A program made the translations under genes and the position numbers. From assembly GCA_009741485.1 (NCBI GenBank), contig CM019214.1, positions 4,533,959-4,597,958 on the forward strand: 64,000 bases of DNA, written 5' to 3'. This DNA is from Malurus cyaneus samueli (taxonomy: Eukaryota; Chordata; Aves; Passeriformes; Maluridae). Under the pieces are notes generated by a model that had not been told where the DNA came from, did no database searches, and saw only the letters and a list, made by a program, of their open reading frames with translations. This document shows positions 23,684-36,747 of the stretch, piece after piece; position 1 is the stretch's first letter, and the number at the start of each line of letters is the position of its first letter.

Positions 23684-26600
23684 GTATCTTTAGGGTCCTC
23701 CAAATAAGTAGAGGAAAGACTAGCACCATTTAAAAATAAAAAATATATTTTGCTGGTACAGTGCAGCTTCTAAACAGGTCACAAACAAAATGTTCCATTA
23801 GAAGTGTTTTCATGGTCTTCAATATAGAAACATGTTTAAGACAAGGAGAGCCAAATCTAGCAATATGCTATAGATATCAGGAAAATATCATTTCAGTGCT
23901 TGGTGAAGATCAGAAAGAATTATTGGGGAAAAACCTAGCCAAGGATATAGACAGCCCCTTTATGACTGTAACCAGAACATGCTCAAAGATGAGCTACAGA
24001 AACTGTCAAAAATTAGTTGCTCACAGTGATATAAATGATGCCCAAGTGGAGATTTTTGGAAAGCAGCTGTATTCGAAGGATGACAATGAAAATAATTTTG
24101 GTTCTTTCGTGGTGCTTGAAATATACTTGTTCTTGAAAACAGTGGATGTAAACTACAATAAAAATTAAAGGAAAGTCCTCAGGTGTTCTGAGAATAAACT
24201 TGAGGGATGGGAAGGGAAAGAGCTTAGTGAAAGTTCTGATGGAGTGCAGGCATCCACACAATTCTGTGTAGCTGGACAGTGTCATAACAGAAATATAAAC
24301 ATAAATTTCTCTATATTTGCTCTTTTTTGGCCTTTTTTTTCCTCTTTTAAATAATCTCACATCTGTTTGAATGCAGATACACTCCCTCAAATTCTGCTTC
24401 TTGGTATTTTTTTATTTTTTTCCTGACTTGGAAGAGAAAACTAGGAATATAGAGAAGGCTTCCAAGGTGTGAGAACAAGAGTTTCAAATAGTCTTTTTGG
24501 GTAATAGTTAAATACTATTCAGTCATCAGTAATAGATATTAAAGCAAAATTCATAAAAGTTGCAGGGATTTAGTGTGAAAAGTACATCAGGAAGATATTT
24601 GAAATTCTGGAAATAATTTGGATGAGTATACAGGCAAAATATTTAGAAATTTATTCACTGCTGCCCCATTTCTTTCAAAGATAGACAAAAAATTGTGGTG
24701 GAGGGCTTCTTTAAATGCTTCTTTGAAAGCTTGATCAGATATTGAGTAGTTAAATACTCATGGCAAGATCTGACTCTGAAGTACATTTTTTTTTTTTTTT
24801 TCATAGATTCCTGATACTGAATTTTCTGTGCTGCTTGTGAAGTCTCTTGAAATTCAAGCAGCGTCCTCCTTGTATAAAAATATATTGCAGACACATAACA
24901 CAAATCAGCTCATGTTCAAGGTCACTTCTCAGACAGGCTAATTGGCAATCCTAAAGTGGTAAAGTTATTTGTTTTTATTTGAATAATTGTGCAGGTATTT
25001 ACCAAGACAATAAACTCGTGTGGGCAGAAACTGATATGTGAAATATTTATTCACCACTAATAGAGCAACCAAACCAACCCACTTCCATATGAATGATACT
25101 GCAAGACAATGCAGCTTTGCTACTGAGATAGAGATTCATTTTTAAAGGCAGATAATGGCTTTATGTTTGTATGCCTTATCTTCTTTAGTTAACAGAGACT
25201 GAGTGTGTGTAGTTTGCTTTTGAACATTTGGGGCTGACTGATAAGCAAGATATACCCTGTCCTTACTTTTCAAGGACTGATCCCCTTACAATCCTGTATA
25301 TTGGATTTAAGAAACACTAAAGAATTTGAAGCTAATACTGCAAGCAGCTATCATCCCTTGTAATGCTGAAAGTGATTTACATCCTGTCCAGCAAACTTCA
25401 AAAATGTCAACGAGATATTCTTGAGACTATGCTTGCAAAAAAACAGTACAAAACATTATTGTTCACATGGGTTTTACACTAGATTCAATTGTCATTATTG
25501 GGTGCTGTCTCTTAATTCCTTTTAGGACTCCCCTAAAGACTACCTTTGGCTTCTTTCAAAGAGCACACATTCATCATTTGACACAATTTTTCTGTTTTGT
25601 TCTCCTCCCCAGAGTAGAAAGAATATTTCACACCCCATCTCCACATGATTGCTTTGGAGGTTGCTAAGAGGGCTGCTTTTGCAAGTTCTGAGGCCTTATC
25701 TGCCCTCAGTGATTAACTAAAGAGATAGAAAAGTCTTCCTTGGTATAGTTTGCAGTTTTGGAATTCAGTTGATTGAAGATGATTGTCACTTAATGCCTGG
25801 GAGGTCAAATATTTGTAGCCAGTTACTTGAAAAGCACTGTGTAGTATTACTAAAACTTTCAGAAGAATGAGTTCTAGGTTGGAGGGTGTTAAAAATTCAT
25901 GGGTCCAATATAATGTTTTTAATTTTTAAAAATGTGTTTCTAATTTAAATCTAAGCATAAACATGAATTCGCTCTGATCAGACAAAATGTGGAGATTAAC
26001 ATGTTTGGAATTTGATGTGAGTGGTACTGAGAAGTTGTGATATATCTGAGTCACAACCATTATACCACCAAGAGTCAGGTTAAATTTTAATGTAATTTAA
26101 ACAAGTTAGGAAGGAATTTTAAAGTTTTAAAATTTTAACTTTGCCTGTTACAACATTTCTCAATAATACAAGAGTATAACGGAGACCAAAAAAACCCCAA
26201 AAAACAATAAGCTGGCACATCTGCCTTTCTCAAGAGATTCTTTTCCATGAGCTATAACTTAAAAGCTAATTCATTAATTTAATTCTGCAGTTAATAATAA
26301 TATAGTAGTAAAAGTGCTATAATTTTCAAAAGGTTTTGTTCTATTATACTCCCACAGCCCAGCTACTGAGTACTGCCTCTACAACACTACTTGTTTAATC
26401 ATAGAACTCTAACCAACATCTTAATAACTGCACATGTGACTGTTCTTATTAAATAGGTGAAATGTATTATTTAAGCAAAAAGTGGCCATATTTATAAATA
26501 CAGATTTATAACATTCTGCATCAAAGAATGAACTATAGTTTTTTGCTTAATGTTGCATTTTATATGGGCAATATGCAATGTTGCTGCAAATTTCGAATAT

Positions 26601-27847
26601 CTGACCATTACACCAATTGACCTTTGTTAAATTGTAAACAGGTTTATGCAGTACATCATATCATAAAAAGTCTTATGTTTATCATAAACCTGCTAAAAAT
26701 CTATAAAAACTCTGTAGAGACTTTAATTAAAAAATTTTTCTATAAATATTTTCCCCTTCTCTATCATTTTTATTGTGCCTAACAGCAGATTTTTTTTCTT
26801 TGAACTAGTTTTCAGATAGCTGACAGCTGTCAACATTATCCTGCCTCAGAAATCATTAAACACTTGGTTCTTTTCCTGAGATTTTCTATTTAGCAATTAA
26901 CTGTCAGCCACTTCTCTTTAGAGACCAAAGTCTTCAGCTTTATTGACTGTGATCTGATAGCAAAGCTGGAGCTTCTTTTTATGTTCTGAGACCCATTTAC
27001 ACACTGTAGTGTTAAGCCATCTATTTTTTCCCACAATGAAATAGAAACCCCACTATATTTCAGGAAAGAAATAAACAAATGAACCACCCAGAACGTCATA
27101 TATTCAAATATTTTTATATCGTAAACATATAAAATTTTAGCTCTCAGCTCTCACACATCTTTAAAAAATATGCACATACAGATTTTTCACACAGTGAGAT
27201 ATGTGAGTTGTAGGGACAAATTTGAAACTCAGGGTGGCAGACGTAAGTTTATAGTATGACTTCTCCTTTTTGTAAAGCATTCTAATGCTTATTTCCACCA
27301 GCAACTCTTTTCTACAGAAAGAGAGGAAAGTGGCTCCTCAATATTGTGACATTCCCCTTGATTTAATGAATTAAATATTCTGCAATGCCAGTGGTAGTAC
27401 CAGGGGCCTATTTAGTGAAAAAGATTAGATTTTTGAATCAGGGGTTGTGTACTGGAGAAATATGTTACATTGCATGACTGTACTGTACCTTTTATAAGGT
27501 TATTGTAAAGGTTTTAATTGCATTTGTTGCAGGAATTCAACAGGGTCAGCTCTGGGATTGACTTCAGCAATGAAATGGGGTATTTTTGTCTTTATGTGTA
27601 TGTTATGTACACATAAAGACATCACAAGTATGACTATATATTCATCTGACTTTATATCTGCTTGAATAGCAAATGTAAAAATTGAGTCACACTCAGGCAA
27701 GAATTTATTTTCATTTCTTCTTAACCGTATCTGCTATAATATTTGATCGATGAGTCTTAATTTTTCCAGTTGTGTTCAAAAATAGGATTTTGTTATACGT
27801 GGTTTCTGATGATATCAACATAGAGATGATAATTTTTCAATCGCCAC

Positions 27848-27883
27848 TTTTTTTTTTTGTTTTTTTGTGTTGAGTTGTTTGGT

Positions 27884-27913
<30 letters not shown>
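27848..27913 (+). repeat. T-rich tract with G interruptions
   Basis: T runs separated by G-containing spacers, ending in more than 25 consecutive T. Confidence 0.95.
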
Positions 27914-27915
<2 letters not shown>

Positions 27916-29984
27916 CGGGATTTTAAGACTTTGGGAATTTGCATTCTGCTACTTCATTACATGCGTGCAGTCTGTTTCTAAGGCTGGCAGCAAACATATC
28001 TATACTTCAACAAGTCCCTAGTTCCAAATATTAGTTAGCATGAGGCAGCATTTAACAGAGGTTCCAAGCTTCAAGTATTGCTATAAAAGTAGTTTGTCAG
28101 AGAGATGTAACACCAAATCTGTGACCAGTATATTGAATTCTCCAGAAATCAGCACTTCTTTTAATTACTCATAAGATGGACTTTTTCTATTTTTCAATAG
28201 GAGCTTTTCTGCCCACAAGGACACCGTTAGTCCTAAGAGTTCACCACAGACATCAGCCAAGGCAGGGAGGCTCTTCCATGGTTCTTCCATTCTTCCAGGA
28301 GGATGTCCTTACCCATTATCTGCAGAAAGTTACTTATCCTGCTCCTGATCTAATGTGCCTTTCAATCTACCCTATAATGACGCAAATGGATTGATACAGA
28401 GTCTGTATCTTAGCCAGGCTTACAAATTAGTAGTAAGTACTGCCAAGGTAAATGGAAGCTGTGGTTTTTAAACTCACTGCTTTCAACAGGCTGAAAAGTT
28501 CTGTTAAAATCACAAATCAGATGTAGATAAAAGTCATTTAAGTGGCAAGCCTTAGTACTGTGTTGTGATGTTACACTATTTTAATGGTTCATTTGGTAAG
28601 GTAATACCAATAATACCAAGGTAATAATACCTTGGTGGTTTACGTGCTCCCATTAACACACAGCCTGACTCTGATATATAAAGCTTCTCAGCTCCACAGA
28701 AGGTTCCTGGAACTGGCAGTAGTACAAGATTATCTCATCAGTTGTTTTGAAATAGCACAAAGCAGCTTACCAAAACAAATATAGAAAATACTGGTTGGAT
28801 CCTTATCCTTTAACTAAGTCAAACAGCTAGCAAGAATGCCCACAAGAAATAATCTTTTTCATTTGTTATATGTGAAGCTTGGTCAGAATCTGAGCACCAT
28901 GAAGAAGGTGCAGATATATCAAATATTCTCACTGAATAGCTGAGAGATATTTTTGTTCAAGGCAAGAGTGTTGTAATGGGTATGAAATCAAATTAAATAT
29001 AGCTGGCTTACCAGAGAGAGAAAGTGTGATTTGACTTGAAAAATGGCAGGATACCTAGCAATGTTATTTAAAGGGTGCTTGCTTTCACCTTTGATTCATG
29101 TCAAAGAAAGTTAGTTCCCTTATTCTGTGGTCAGCAGTATGGCTGGGCTTGTACACAGAAAAATTGTGGTGCTCTTGAAGTTGTTGGTAATTATTGTGTG
29201 CTTTGTATAAAGCAAAAACTCTACTAGGCAGTAGCTGGGGTCCAAATAAAATATGAGTCTGTAAGTAGACAGAATGACAGATGGAAGAAAGTACCAGGTT
29301 ATTTATTACCTGATAAATGCCTCATTAAAGTGTTGCAAATAATATTTAAAGCTGAATCATTTATGTGAAGTGTTTAATATATGTGTGTTCTAAGGACAAC
29401 TTGGATGGAGAATTTAGTGTCCTGATTTGTTAAACCATAAACTGAGCTCCTTTGAAAAGAAAGCCTCCTTCTCCAAAAAAGGATTATTTAAAAGGCAGTA
29501 GTAGACAATCCATGGTGGCACTGCTGGTGCTGTAGAAGGAAATCCAACTTTTTAATTTTTTTTTTGTCCATCGGAGGAAAAAAGTAGGCATTGCCTCTTC
29601 CAAACAGCTATTTATGCTTCATATAAGAGAAATCCAGCTCAAGAGAGTCTTTATCCCTCTCACTTACTGAGGTGGATTGTATTGGATAGGATTGTGATGA
29701 CAGTAACCCTATTCTCAGTAAACAAAGTCTCTTGAATTATGTAATAAGATCAGGAGAACTGCTCTGCCTCAGAAAGAGAGACAACACTGTCAGGATGGTT
29801 TGGTCATGCAGCTTTGCCAACGTGCACTCCAGATAGAAATCCTCAGTTTATGCATTGCTTTTTTTTGGGGGGATTCTGCCATTTTTAGACCTTGTCTTTG
29901 CAATCTGGGTGTTGTTTGTTTCTTACTGAGCAAACTCAATGAGTGGCAAAAAGATGCGCAATTTATCCTACAAAAAGGTGGACG

Positions 29985-30030
29985 AGCACAAACCAGGAGT
30001 CCTGTGTTTGATTCTTTGCCTGAACTTTTT
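29985..30030 (+). mobile_element. possible tRNA-derived SINE remnant
   Basis: AGGAGTCCTGTGTTTGATTC resembles the B-box segment of amniote tRNA-derived SINEs (consensus like GGTTCRANTCC). No A box is visible upstream at the usual distance. Very short and uncertain. Confidence 0.2.
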
Positions 30031-30112
30031 TCGGGGAAAAAATGGGCGGAAAAAAAAAGGGAATTATATGCATTATTACCGTGAGTGCTGATAACACTGT
30101 CATTGTTCCTAG

Positions 30113-30274
30113 GCCGTGAGAAGACAGAAAAGTCTCGAGCAGAGCATTCAGTCGGCGCAGGAGACTGACAAAGCCCTGCGTTTGATCCAGGAGTCTCTGG
30201 CTGCCATTGACAAGCAGTTGGCAGCCTACGCCTCCGACAGGGTGGATGCAGCGCAGGTCCCGCAGGAAGCGCAG
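30113..30274 (+). CDS. DMD: dystrophin exon 30
   Basis: 162 bp, 54 codons, same size as human. Starts AVRRQKSLEQSIQSAQETDK and ends DAAQVPQEAQ. It ends R9 and begins R10, whose helix A (LIQESLAAIDKQLAAY) lacks the usual Trp, as in human. In mammals this is the first exon shared by Dp427 and retinal Dp260. It has ten CpG in 162 bp, unlike the AT-rich introns around it. The donor is GTGAGT. The frame is open. Confidence 0.98.
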
Positions 30275-31978
30275 GTGAGTTACGAGCTGGTTGTGTTTAC
30301 TGCTTCTCCTAATCAACCCAAGAGTGTTTGGTTGGACCTCAGCCTCTCGTTAAAGAGGATTTGCAACGTGATCGGCGTGAAAGTGCAAGTAAATTTTGTG
30401 TGGGATTAGTTGGAGAAGTTTAAGCTACTCTCCTAGTAAAGTCATATTTTCCTTCTGATTTGTGTTATATGCCGGTCCAGAATATGTGAAGAACCATAAA
30501 ATCGTGGAAGACTATGAGGTGATTTTAAAATGACAAGGATAAACATTGTGGTTCTTTAAAATCAATTTTCCATCCTAGAAAGTGGAAACTCATCATCCTA
30601 CTACTCTTCTTTTGCCAAGTTGATTATGTGGCCTGGGATTTCTTACTAAATTATTGAAATGTAGACAACATTGTTATTTATTTCATAATGTGCACATCAG
30701 TGTACTTACATTTAAATTTTTACAGCTCACATAATTTCTACAGAAAAAGCTTTTTTTCCCCCAATCTTTACACATGGTCTATTGAGCCTTTGAAATAAAA
30801 ATGTACATCTCATTATCATTTTTATTCTCTCATTCTTTCTTCTGTAAGGTCTGCTTTACTGCAGCATTAAGAGGTAAGAACACGAACAAAAGCAACCTAA
30901 ATATCTCTGCAATGAAACTATTAATACTTTACAGTATTATATACTTCAACTTCTCTGTTAATTCTATTTAAATTTCGATAGTCAGATTAGGAAAGTAAAC
31001 AAATGGAAACAGGGAAGTTGAAAATTAATACTTTTATCATGATTTTAAAAGAGGCATTCAATTATGCAATTTTTTTTTGCATGCCTGTTGAGTTTTAAAT
31101 AATTCTAAAAAAAAATATTATCTTCCATGGAGTAGCCTAGATGATCTTGAATATATTCAGAGCGGAATCTATACAGCCCTGAAAATAAATTATCTCCTTT
31201 AAGAACTAAAAGTTACTATGTCTTTTGAATTAACATGGACACAGATGTACCTTCCAGTTGCTTTTTGTGGCTATGTGCACTTGTAGGTACATGCAGATAT
31301 TTTTCTGTGTGTGTAGGGGCTATAAATGCTGTATTTGGAGAACAGGATCATATCTGAGTTCAGTCTTATTTTGAAAGTAATTTTTATCCTACTTTATTTT
31401 CTTCTAATTTATATCAGTGTAAGATCAGATTTAGACAAATTGTTTCAGTTTGAATCCTAAATAAAGCTATCTGTTCACTTTCTTGAATGACTTTTCTCCT
31501 TCCTTGAAATATGAATGATAGAAGAAATTTTTTATAACATAAAAATCAGCATTTTTTAAAGATTCATCAGTTTAATTTTTTATCTTATAGTTATATAAAT
31601 TAAATACATTAAAAATTGATACGGAAATGTACTTTTTTTGTTTCTGGTGTGTTTAGACTCTTACATGTTTCACGTGTCCCATGGATGCATTTGGATTATG
31701 TGCATCCTAAGGTACCATATTAGGAATTAATATAGACTGTGTAAAAGGAAATAATTGAAAAACTGAAGCAGCACAAAACCCAATCAACCTTAATTAGCAT
31801 GTTTTCATAGGAAAATTTCAGCTCAGTGCCTTTGCAGAACTTGTTATTTTTCTTGGGATTTTATTGTCTAATGTCAGGTTCACCTGATTGTGCTATATCC
31901 ACTGTGGGAAAACCAGCACAGAGGCTCCTGAGTTTTCCCCTTTCATGTTTTATTTTTTGGTGCCAGTGAGACCTAATG

Positions 31979-31999
31979 AAAAAAAAAAAAAAAAAAAAA
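31979..31999 (+). repeat. poly-A tract
   Basis: Twenty-one consecutive A. Confidence 0.97.
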
Positions 32000-34408
32000 G
32001 AGAGAAACAAAAAAACTTAATTAACAACTGATGTGAAGCTCTTTACAATCCTTAGAGGGAAAGGGAATAAACAATCATTTTTATGTGGGTAAATAGACTG
32101 TCATTCCTCCAGCAAAGAGCCACCCCAAACAGTGGCAGAATAGGCACATCCTGAATGGCCACGTCTCCTGTGGAGCTTCTGCTGGCAGAGCTCTTTTGTA
32201 GAGCTGAAAACAGTTCATTCATGTGAGATCCCACAATAGTGTCTGCACAGCTGGAAGGGGAATCTTTCAGTCAGTGATGTTGATTTCTGGGCAGGGATCA
32301 GTTCATCCATGCTGAGGGATTTAGCAAACCATTCAGCAATATGTGTTGCATTTCTAAAAGAACATATGGGGGAATTTGTAATCAAAAAGCTGCTGAGGGC
32401 TTTGGAGCTCTGTGTGTTTGCTTTAAAAAAAATCAAATCAGTTTAGGGCCTTGATAGGAGGAATAATCATTGTTTCTGCTGATTAGAAATTAACCTGAGA
32501 AAACAAAATTATATTTAGCTCCTCTTTTTAAGTGAAATGATCAGTTTAGTTTATACAGAAACTTGACTGCGAGAAGGGGGAGTCAAATATGTGCTGTTAA
32601 ACTTCTCCTCAGGATCACTTTTTGAATTTAGATTCTGTGTGCTTCTTACTCCACCATGTGGCACTGAGAATTTAATGCTAGAGAAAGAATGTTACACGAG
32701 TTATTTGGAGTACAACTAAAGATGATGTATTCAGACAAAAAACCTAACAGCAACCACACAGATAAATCAGTTCAGATTCCTCAAGGTCCACTGATGATAC
32801 AACCTCGAGTGAGGTAAATTCTGAAGCAATATTCCAAAAGGAAAGATTATTTGTTTATATACTTGATCCCATGATCCCAGTGGAAAATTTTGTCATATTT
32901 CTAAATTTATAAAAAAAATACAGAGAATGAAGTCATCATCACAAAAATTCGCAGATGGTGAGTTTTTTTCAGGTATTCTCTAACTGGCAGGAAGAAAATA
33001 AATCTGTATGGAAAATATTACATTTATATTGCAAACTATTTTCCAAATAATTATTTGTAGCTTTGTTATTCAATAACTTTTGATGGAAGAGGGAATTTCC
33101 ACTTTGGGCTTCTGCTTAGTCCGAGTGACTACATTAATATTTTTACATTATGGGAGAGAAAATAGACTTATTTCATTTTTCACCTGCATATGACAAATCA
33201 CTTGTCTGTTGCTCTCTCCAGTCAAACTATATAAACTTTGGTGTGGAGAATAACTCAACCATATTGTGTGCTTGAAATGCTCAAAAGTAATCTACCATTT
33301 CAATAAACTCCTCGGGTAATTTCAGTTCTGTAGTGATAAGCACTACATGCCTGGCTGTTTTCTGAGTGAAGGTGGCTGTTAATCTGTTTTTATCATATCG
33401 TTGGCCTTTGTACAGAACCAAAGTTAATGTGATGATACAATGGCAGAATTGTTCAATTTTTCAAGATGTCACTTGACAAGAACAGTGCCTTGCTTCATTG
33501 CCTTCAGGCTAATATTTTGGGACAAAGAACTCACAGTTGTCTTCATAGGGAAACGTAAAAGTTATTTACACCTACCTTTCCTCTGCTGGAAATTGTGAGA
33601 ATTGTTTTGTTTAGCCATGTGTGGATCAGTGGTCAAAGAGGGAAGAGCTGATAAGTGCTATTCAGGAGTGTAAGATTACATTTTGCTGTTATTAAGTTTG
33701 AATAACTATGCAGAATTCTGTACTATACAGGTTGTCACCCTCTACACATCTCCATAGCATCGGAACAATGTTTTAACTGCATTTGTCACGTCCAATTTAT
33801 TCAGTATTGCCTTGTCAGTCATGGTTCTACCCTATTCTACCTTCCTTTTCTCATTTGGCCTCTCTAGTTAATATTTCTTGAAAGTTAATGTCCATAACTA
33901 AGTATACAGTTTGAGTTAAGACTTGCCTGTATGTCATTTGTGCTATAATACCATCTTCTATATGTGTTGTATGCTTTTCTTTAAATATATAAATAACAAT
34001 TTTGCAAATATCCTGAAAAATTGCCAGTGGTGGGAAATTAGAATTCTTAACCCATAGGACACAATAATTTATACCCAGTCGTATTGCTTAGTTACACAGA
34101 GTATATTAAATTCTGATGTTCTAGAAAATATGCGAAGGCAAGTTTTGCTCTTTATTTAAAAAATAGAAAAAAAAAAAAAATAGACAGGAACCACTGAGAA
34201 AAGAAGAGATGAGGATAACAGGGGGAAAATAGGGTTTTCTAATGTATGTTTAGAAGTCAATGCAATAAATTTGTAGTCAAGACACTCAAAAGTCAAAATG
34301 ATCAGTTAAAAACTGAATGATAATGAGCATCATATTCAGGTGTTACAAATCCTTTTCTACCCGTCCAGACTGATTTAATCTTTCTGCCTGTGAGCAAGCA
34401 GCAGTAGC

Positions 34409-34412
<4 letters not shown>

Positions 34413-34467
<55 letters not shown>

Positions 34468-34473
34468 AAAAGA
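34413..34473 (+). repeat. long poly-A tract
   Basis: About 60 bp of A with three single G interruptions. No recognisable retroposon body lies upstream. Confidence 0.97.
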
Positions 34474-36445
34474 ACCTTTCTTGCTATAAGCCTTACTAAC
34501 TTTTGTTTTAATCTTTCCTCTAATGTGTTTGTTTTCTCCAGTTCTGCATTTTGATATCAGAGTAGTTGATGCTTCATCTCTCTCCTGCAGAGCAATTTAA
34601 AAAAGAAAGATAGAACCATCTCTATGCATTGTCCCATAATAGCTAATTGCTTAAACACTACTCTTATCTGTACTGTGCTGTTCTGACCTATTCAGATAAG
34701 AACTGTTCAATTAGATGCTTTCCAGAGTGACTCTGAGGTTGAGCAAAGTAAATTGGAAAATACAACCAAAAACCAGTTCGTTGACTAGACGTGGAACCAA
34801 ACTGTTGTGATACTGGGTGTGACATTTTTTTATCATTCAGACTTCTTTCTTCCTTTTCTATGCAGTTCTAACATCCAAGACATGAGAAAATTATTTGGCT
34901 TCAGGTATTAAGTAATCCTGACTCACCAGTTTGGTCCATGCATAGCACAGAAATTCAAGATAATCCTGTTACAACTCAAACACGCTTCAAGGGGGAATTT
35001 TAAACTTAGACAAGGAGAAAATAAGTGCTCAACAATTAAATAAACATTCTCTCCTTGATGGAATCATTCTTTTAATCGACCATTTTTGTTTGCTCAAAAA
35101 TTAAATATCATTTTTAGAAAAATTCTATTATTTGCTCTAAATGCTGCTGGCTATGCGGTCATTAGCATTGTGAAGGACCACTTAAAATCTAAAAAATCAA
35201 AAATATACAATTAGGATAATTTTAGAAGAAAAGATCCTCTAAATTTAGAGCTTTCTGCTAGTCGATTTGCTTTTACAAATACTTTGTTTCTGAAAAATAT
35301 TTTAATCCTCCAAGTATTACTGAATAATTTAGAGTCATAAATATATTCTTGCAATTAAACTTGGTAAAGACTTTAATAGTTTTCTACATTTTTGTAAGTC
35401 TTTTTCTCTTAAAAGTTGCTTCAATATGTTTTCAATATAACTTGTAAAAAACTGCTTCCAATTAAGTGTTGAAATACATAAGACATTATAATGGTACAGA
35501 AGTCATTACAACCATGTAATAGTCATTATAACAATGTAATATCTGTATAAAGTACACAACATATGGTATACACAACTTTTTGCTTAATAACCTATGAAAA
35601 TGTGATTAAAAAGACATGTATATTAATGTTTACTATTACAGTTACTGTAGCATACGATAAATTTATGTGCATATATTTCAAATTATAGTTGGTCTTCAGA
35701 GTATCTAAAAAATGCTGTGCACCTTTAAAAGAAAAGGTTAAACATAAAATCACTTTTCAATGCAGGAGTAATGGCCTCAAATGCATCTCGTGCTGGGAAC
35801 ATACCTTTGTGTCTTTATTTCATAGGATAACGTTTCCCAGTAGTGCTGGCTAGCAATTTAGCTAATTACTTCAATTTTTTATTTTTCAACAATTTAAACA
35901 TAAATATATTTAAATCATCCTCAATTATATTTTATCAATATTTTTAATGGGAATTCTTTCCCCTTTTGCTGCACTAGCCAACACTGCTTAAGGTAATTGT
36001 TTCTCCTAAGGTTGATTTATGGTGAACCAAAAAAGCTGATGTTTTTCTTGCAATCATACTCTGATTTTGCAACAGACACAACCAGAAATGTGTGTTAGAA
36101 AATAGTTTAAGTTACTATAATAATGGACTGTCTCATTGTGCTTTTAGCTACAAATCTGATACTGAACATAGATTGTAGTCAGAAATATATAATAAATTGT
36201 GCATTGTTTTAGATGTAGCACAGCTTTCAAAGATGAAGGTGTTGTTATATTTACACTTCATCAGTTTTCTCCGAACTTGCCTGGTGATACTGTGAAAATA
36301 AGAACAATTAAGAAAAGTGATGCAAATAACTTTCTTATTTTTTTCTTTCCATGATTAACTTTTAATGTTCTTACCAACGAAAGCAGGTTTTCCTTCAGAA
36401 AATAAATAAGCCTATTTTCAGTCCCTTAATCATCTTTCTCCCCCT

Positions 36446-36538
36446 CTGCTGGAGTGGCTCCAGGATAGAGCTGGACACAGCAGTCCAGGGGCAGGGCTGA
36501 GGAGAGGGGCAGGGTCACTGCTGTTCCATCTGCTGGAA
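36446..36538 (-). mobile_element. CR1 LINE fragment, antisense
   Basis: Contains AGCTGGACACAGCAGTCCAG, then GGAGAGGGGCAGGGTCAC and TCTGCTGGA. This is the reverse complement of the CR1 segment that normally reads CTGGAGTGCTGTGTCCAG on the sense strand. Truncated at both ends and diverged. Confidence 0.65.
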
Positions 36539-36636
36539 AATCAACTGTTCCAAATCATTTCAACAGCACACACTGTTCCTCCACACCTTGCTGATTGCTG
36601 GGTTGATTTTTGTTTTTTGTGGTTTTTTTCCAATAG

Positions 36637-36747
36637 AAAATACAATCTGAATTAACAAGCCACGAGATTAGTTTGGAAGAAATGAAGAAACGAAACCGGG
36701 GTAAAGATGCTGCCAAAAGAGTGCTTTCCCAAATTGATGTGGCACAG
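36637..36747 (+). CDS. DMD: dystrophin exon 31
   Basis: 111 bp, 37 codons, same size as human: KIQSELTSHEISLEEMKKRN then RGKDAAKRVLSQIDVAQ. It encodes helices B-C of spectrin repeat R10. The acceptor is CCAATAG and the donor GTAGGC. The frame is open. Confidence 0.98.

Larger units (their letters stand above)
23684..30112 (+). other. DMD: intron 29
   Basis: 6,429 bp, GT-AG. In mammals the promoter and first exon of the retinal isoform Dp260 lie in this intron. I looked for a short in-frame leader with a donor and could not identify one with confidence. The intron holds a 136-codon chance-or-relic ORF (23761-24168), a poly-T region (27848-27913) and a possible 45-bp SINE remnant near 29985-30030. 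Confidence 0.93.
30275..36636 (+). other. DMD: intron 30
   Basis: 6,362 bp, GT-AG. Contains two poly-A tracts (31979-31999, 34413-34473), a G+C-richer block at about 32090-32440 with two overlapping antisense ORFs, and an antisense CR1 fragment near the 3' end. The remaining sequence is AT-rich and featureless. Confidence 0.93.
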
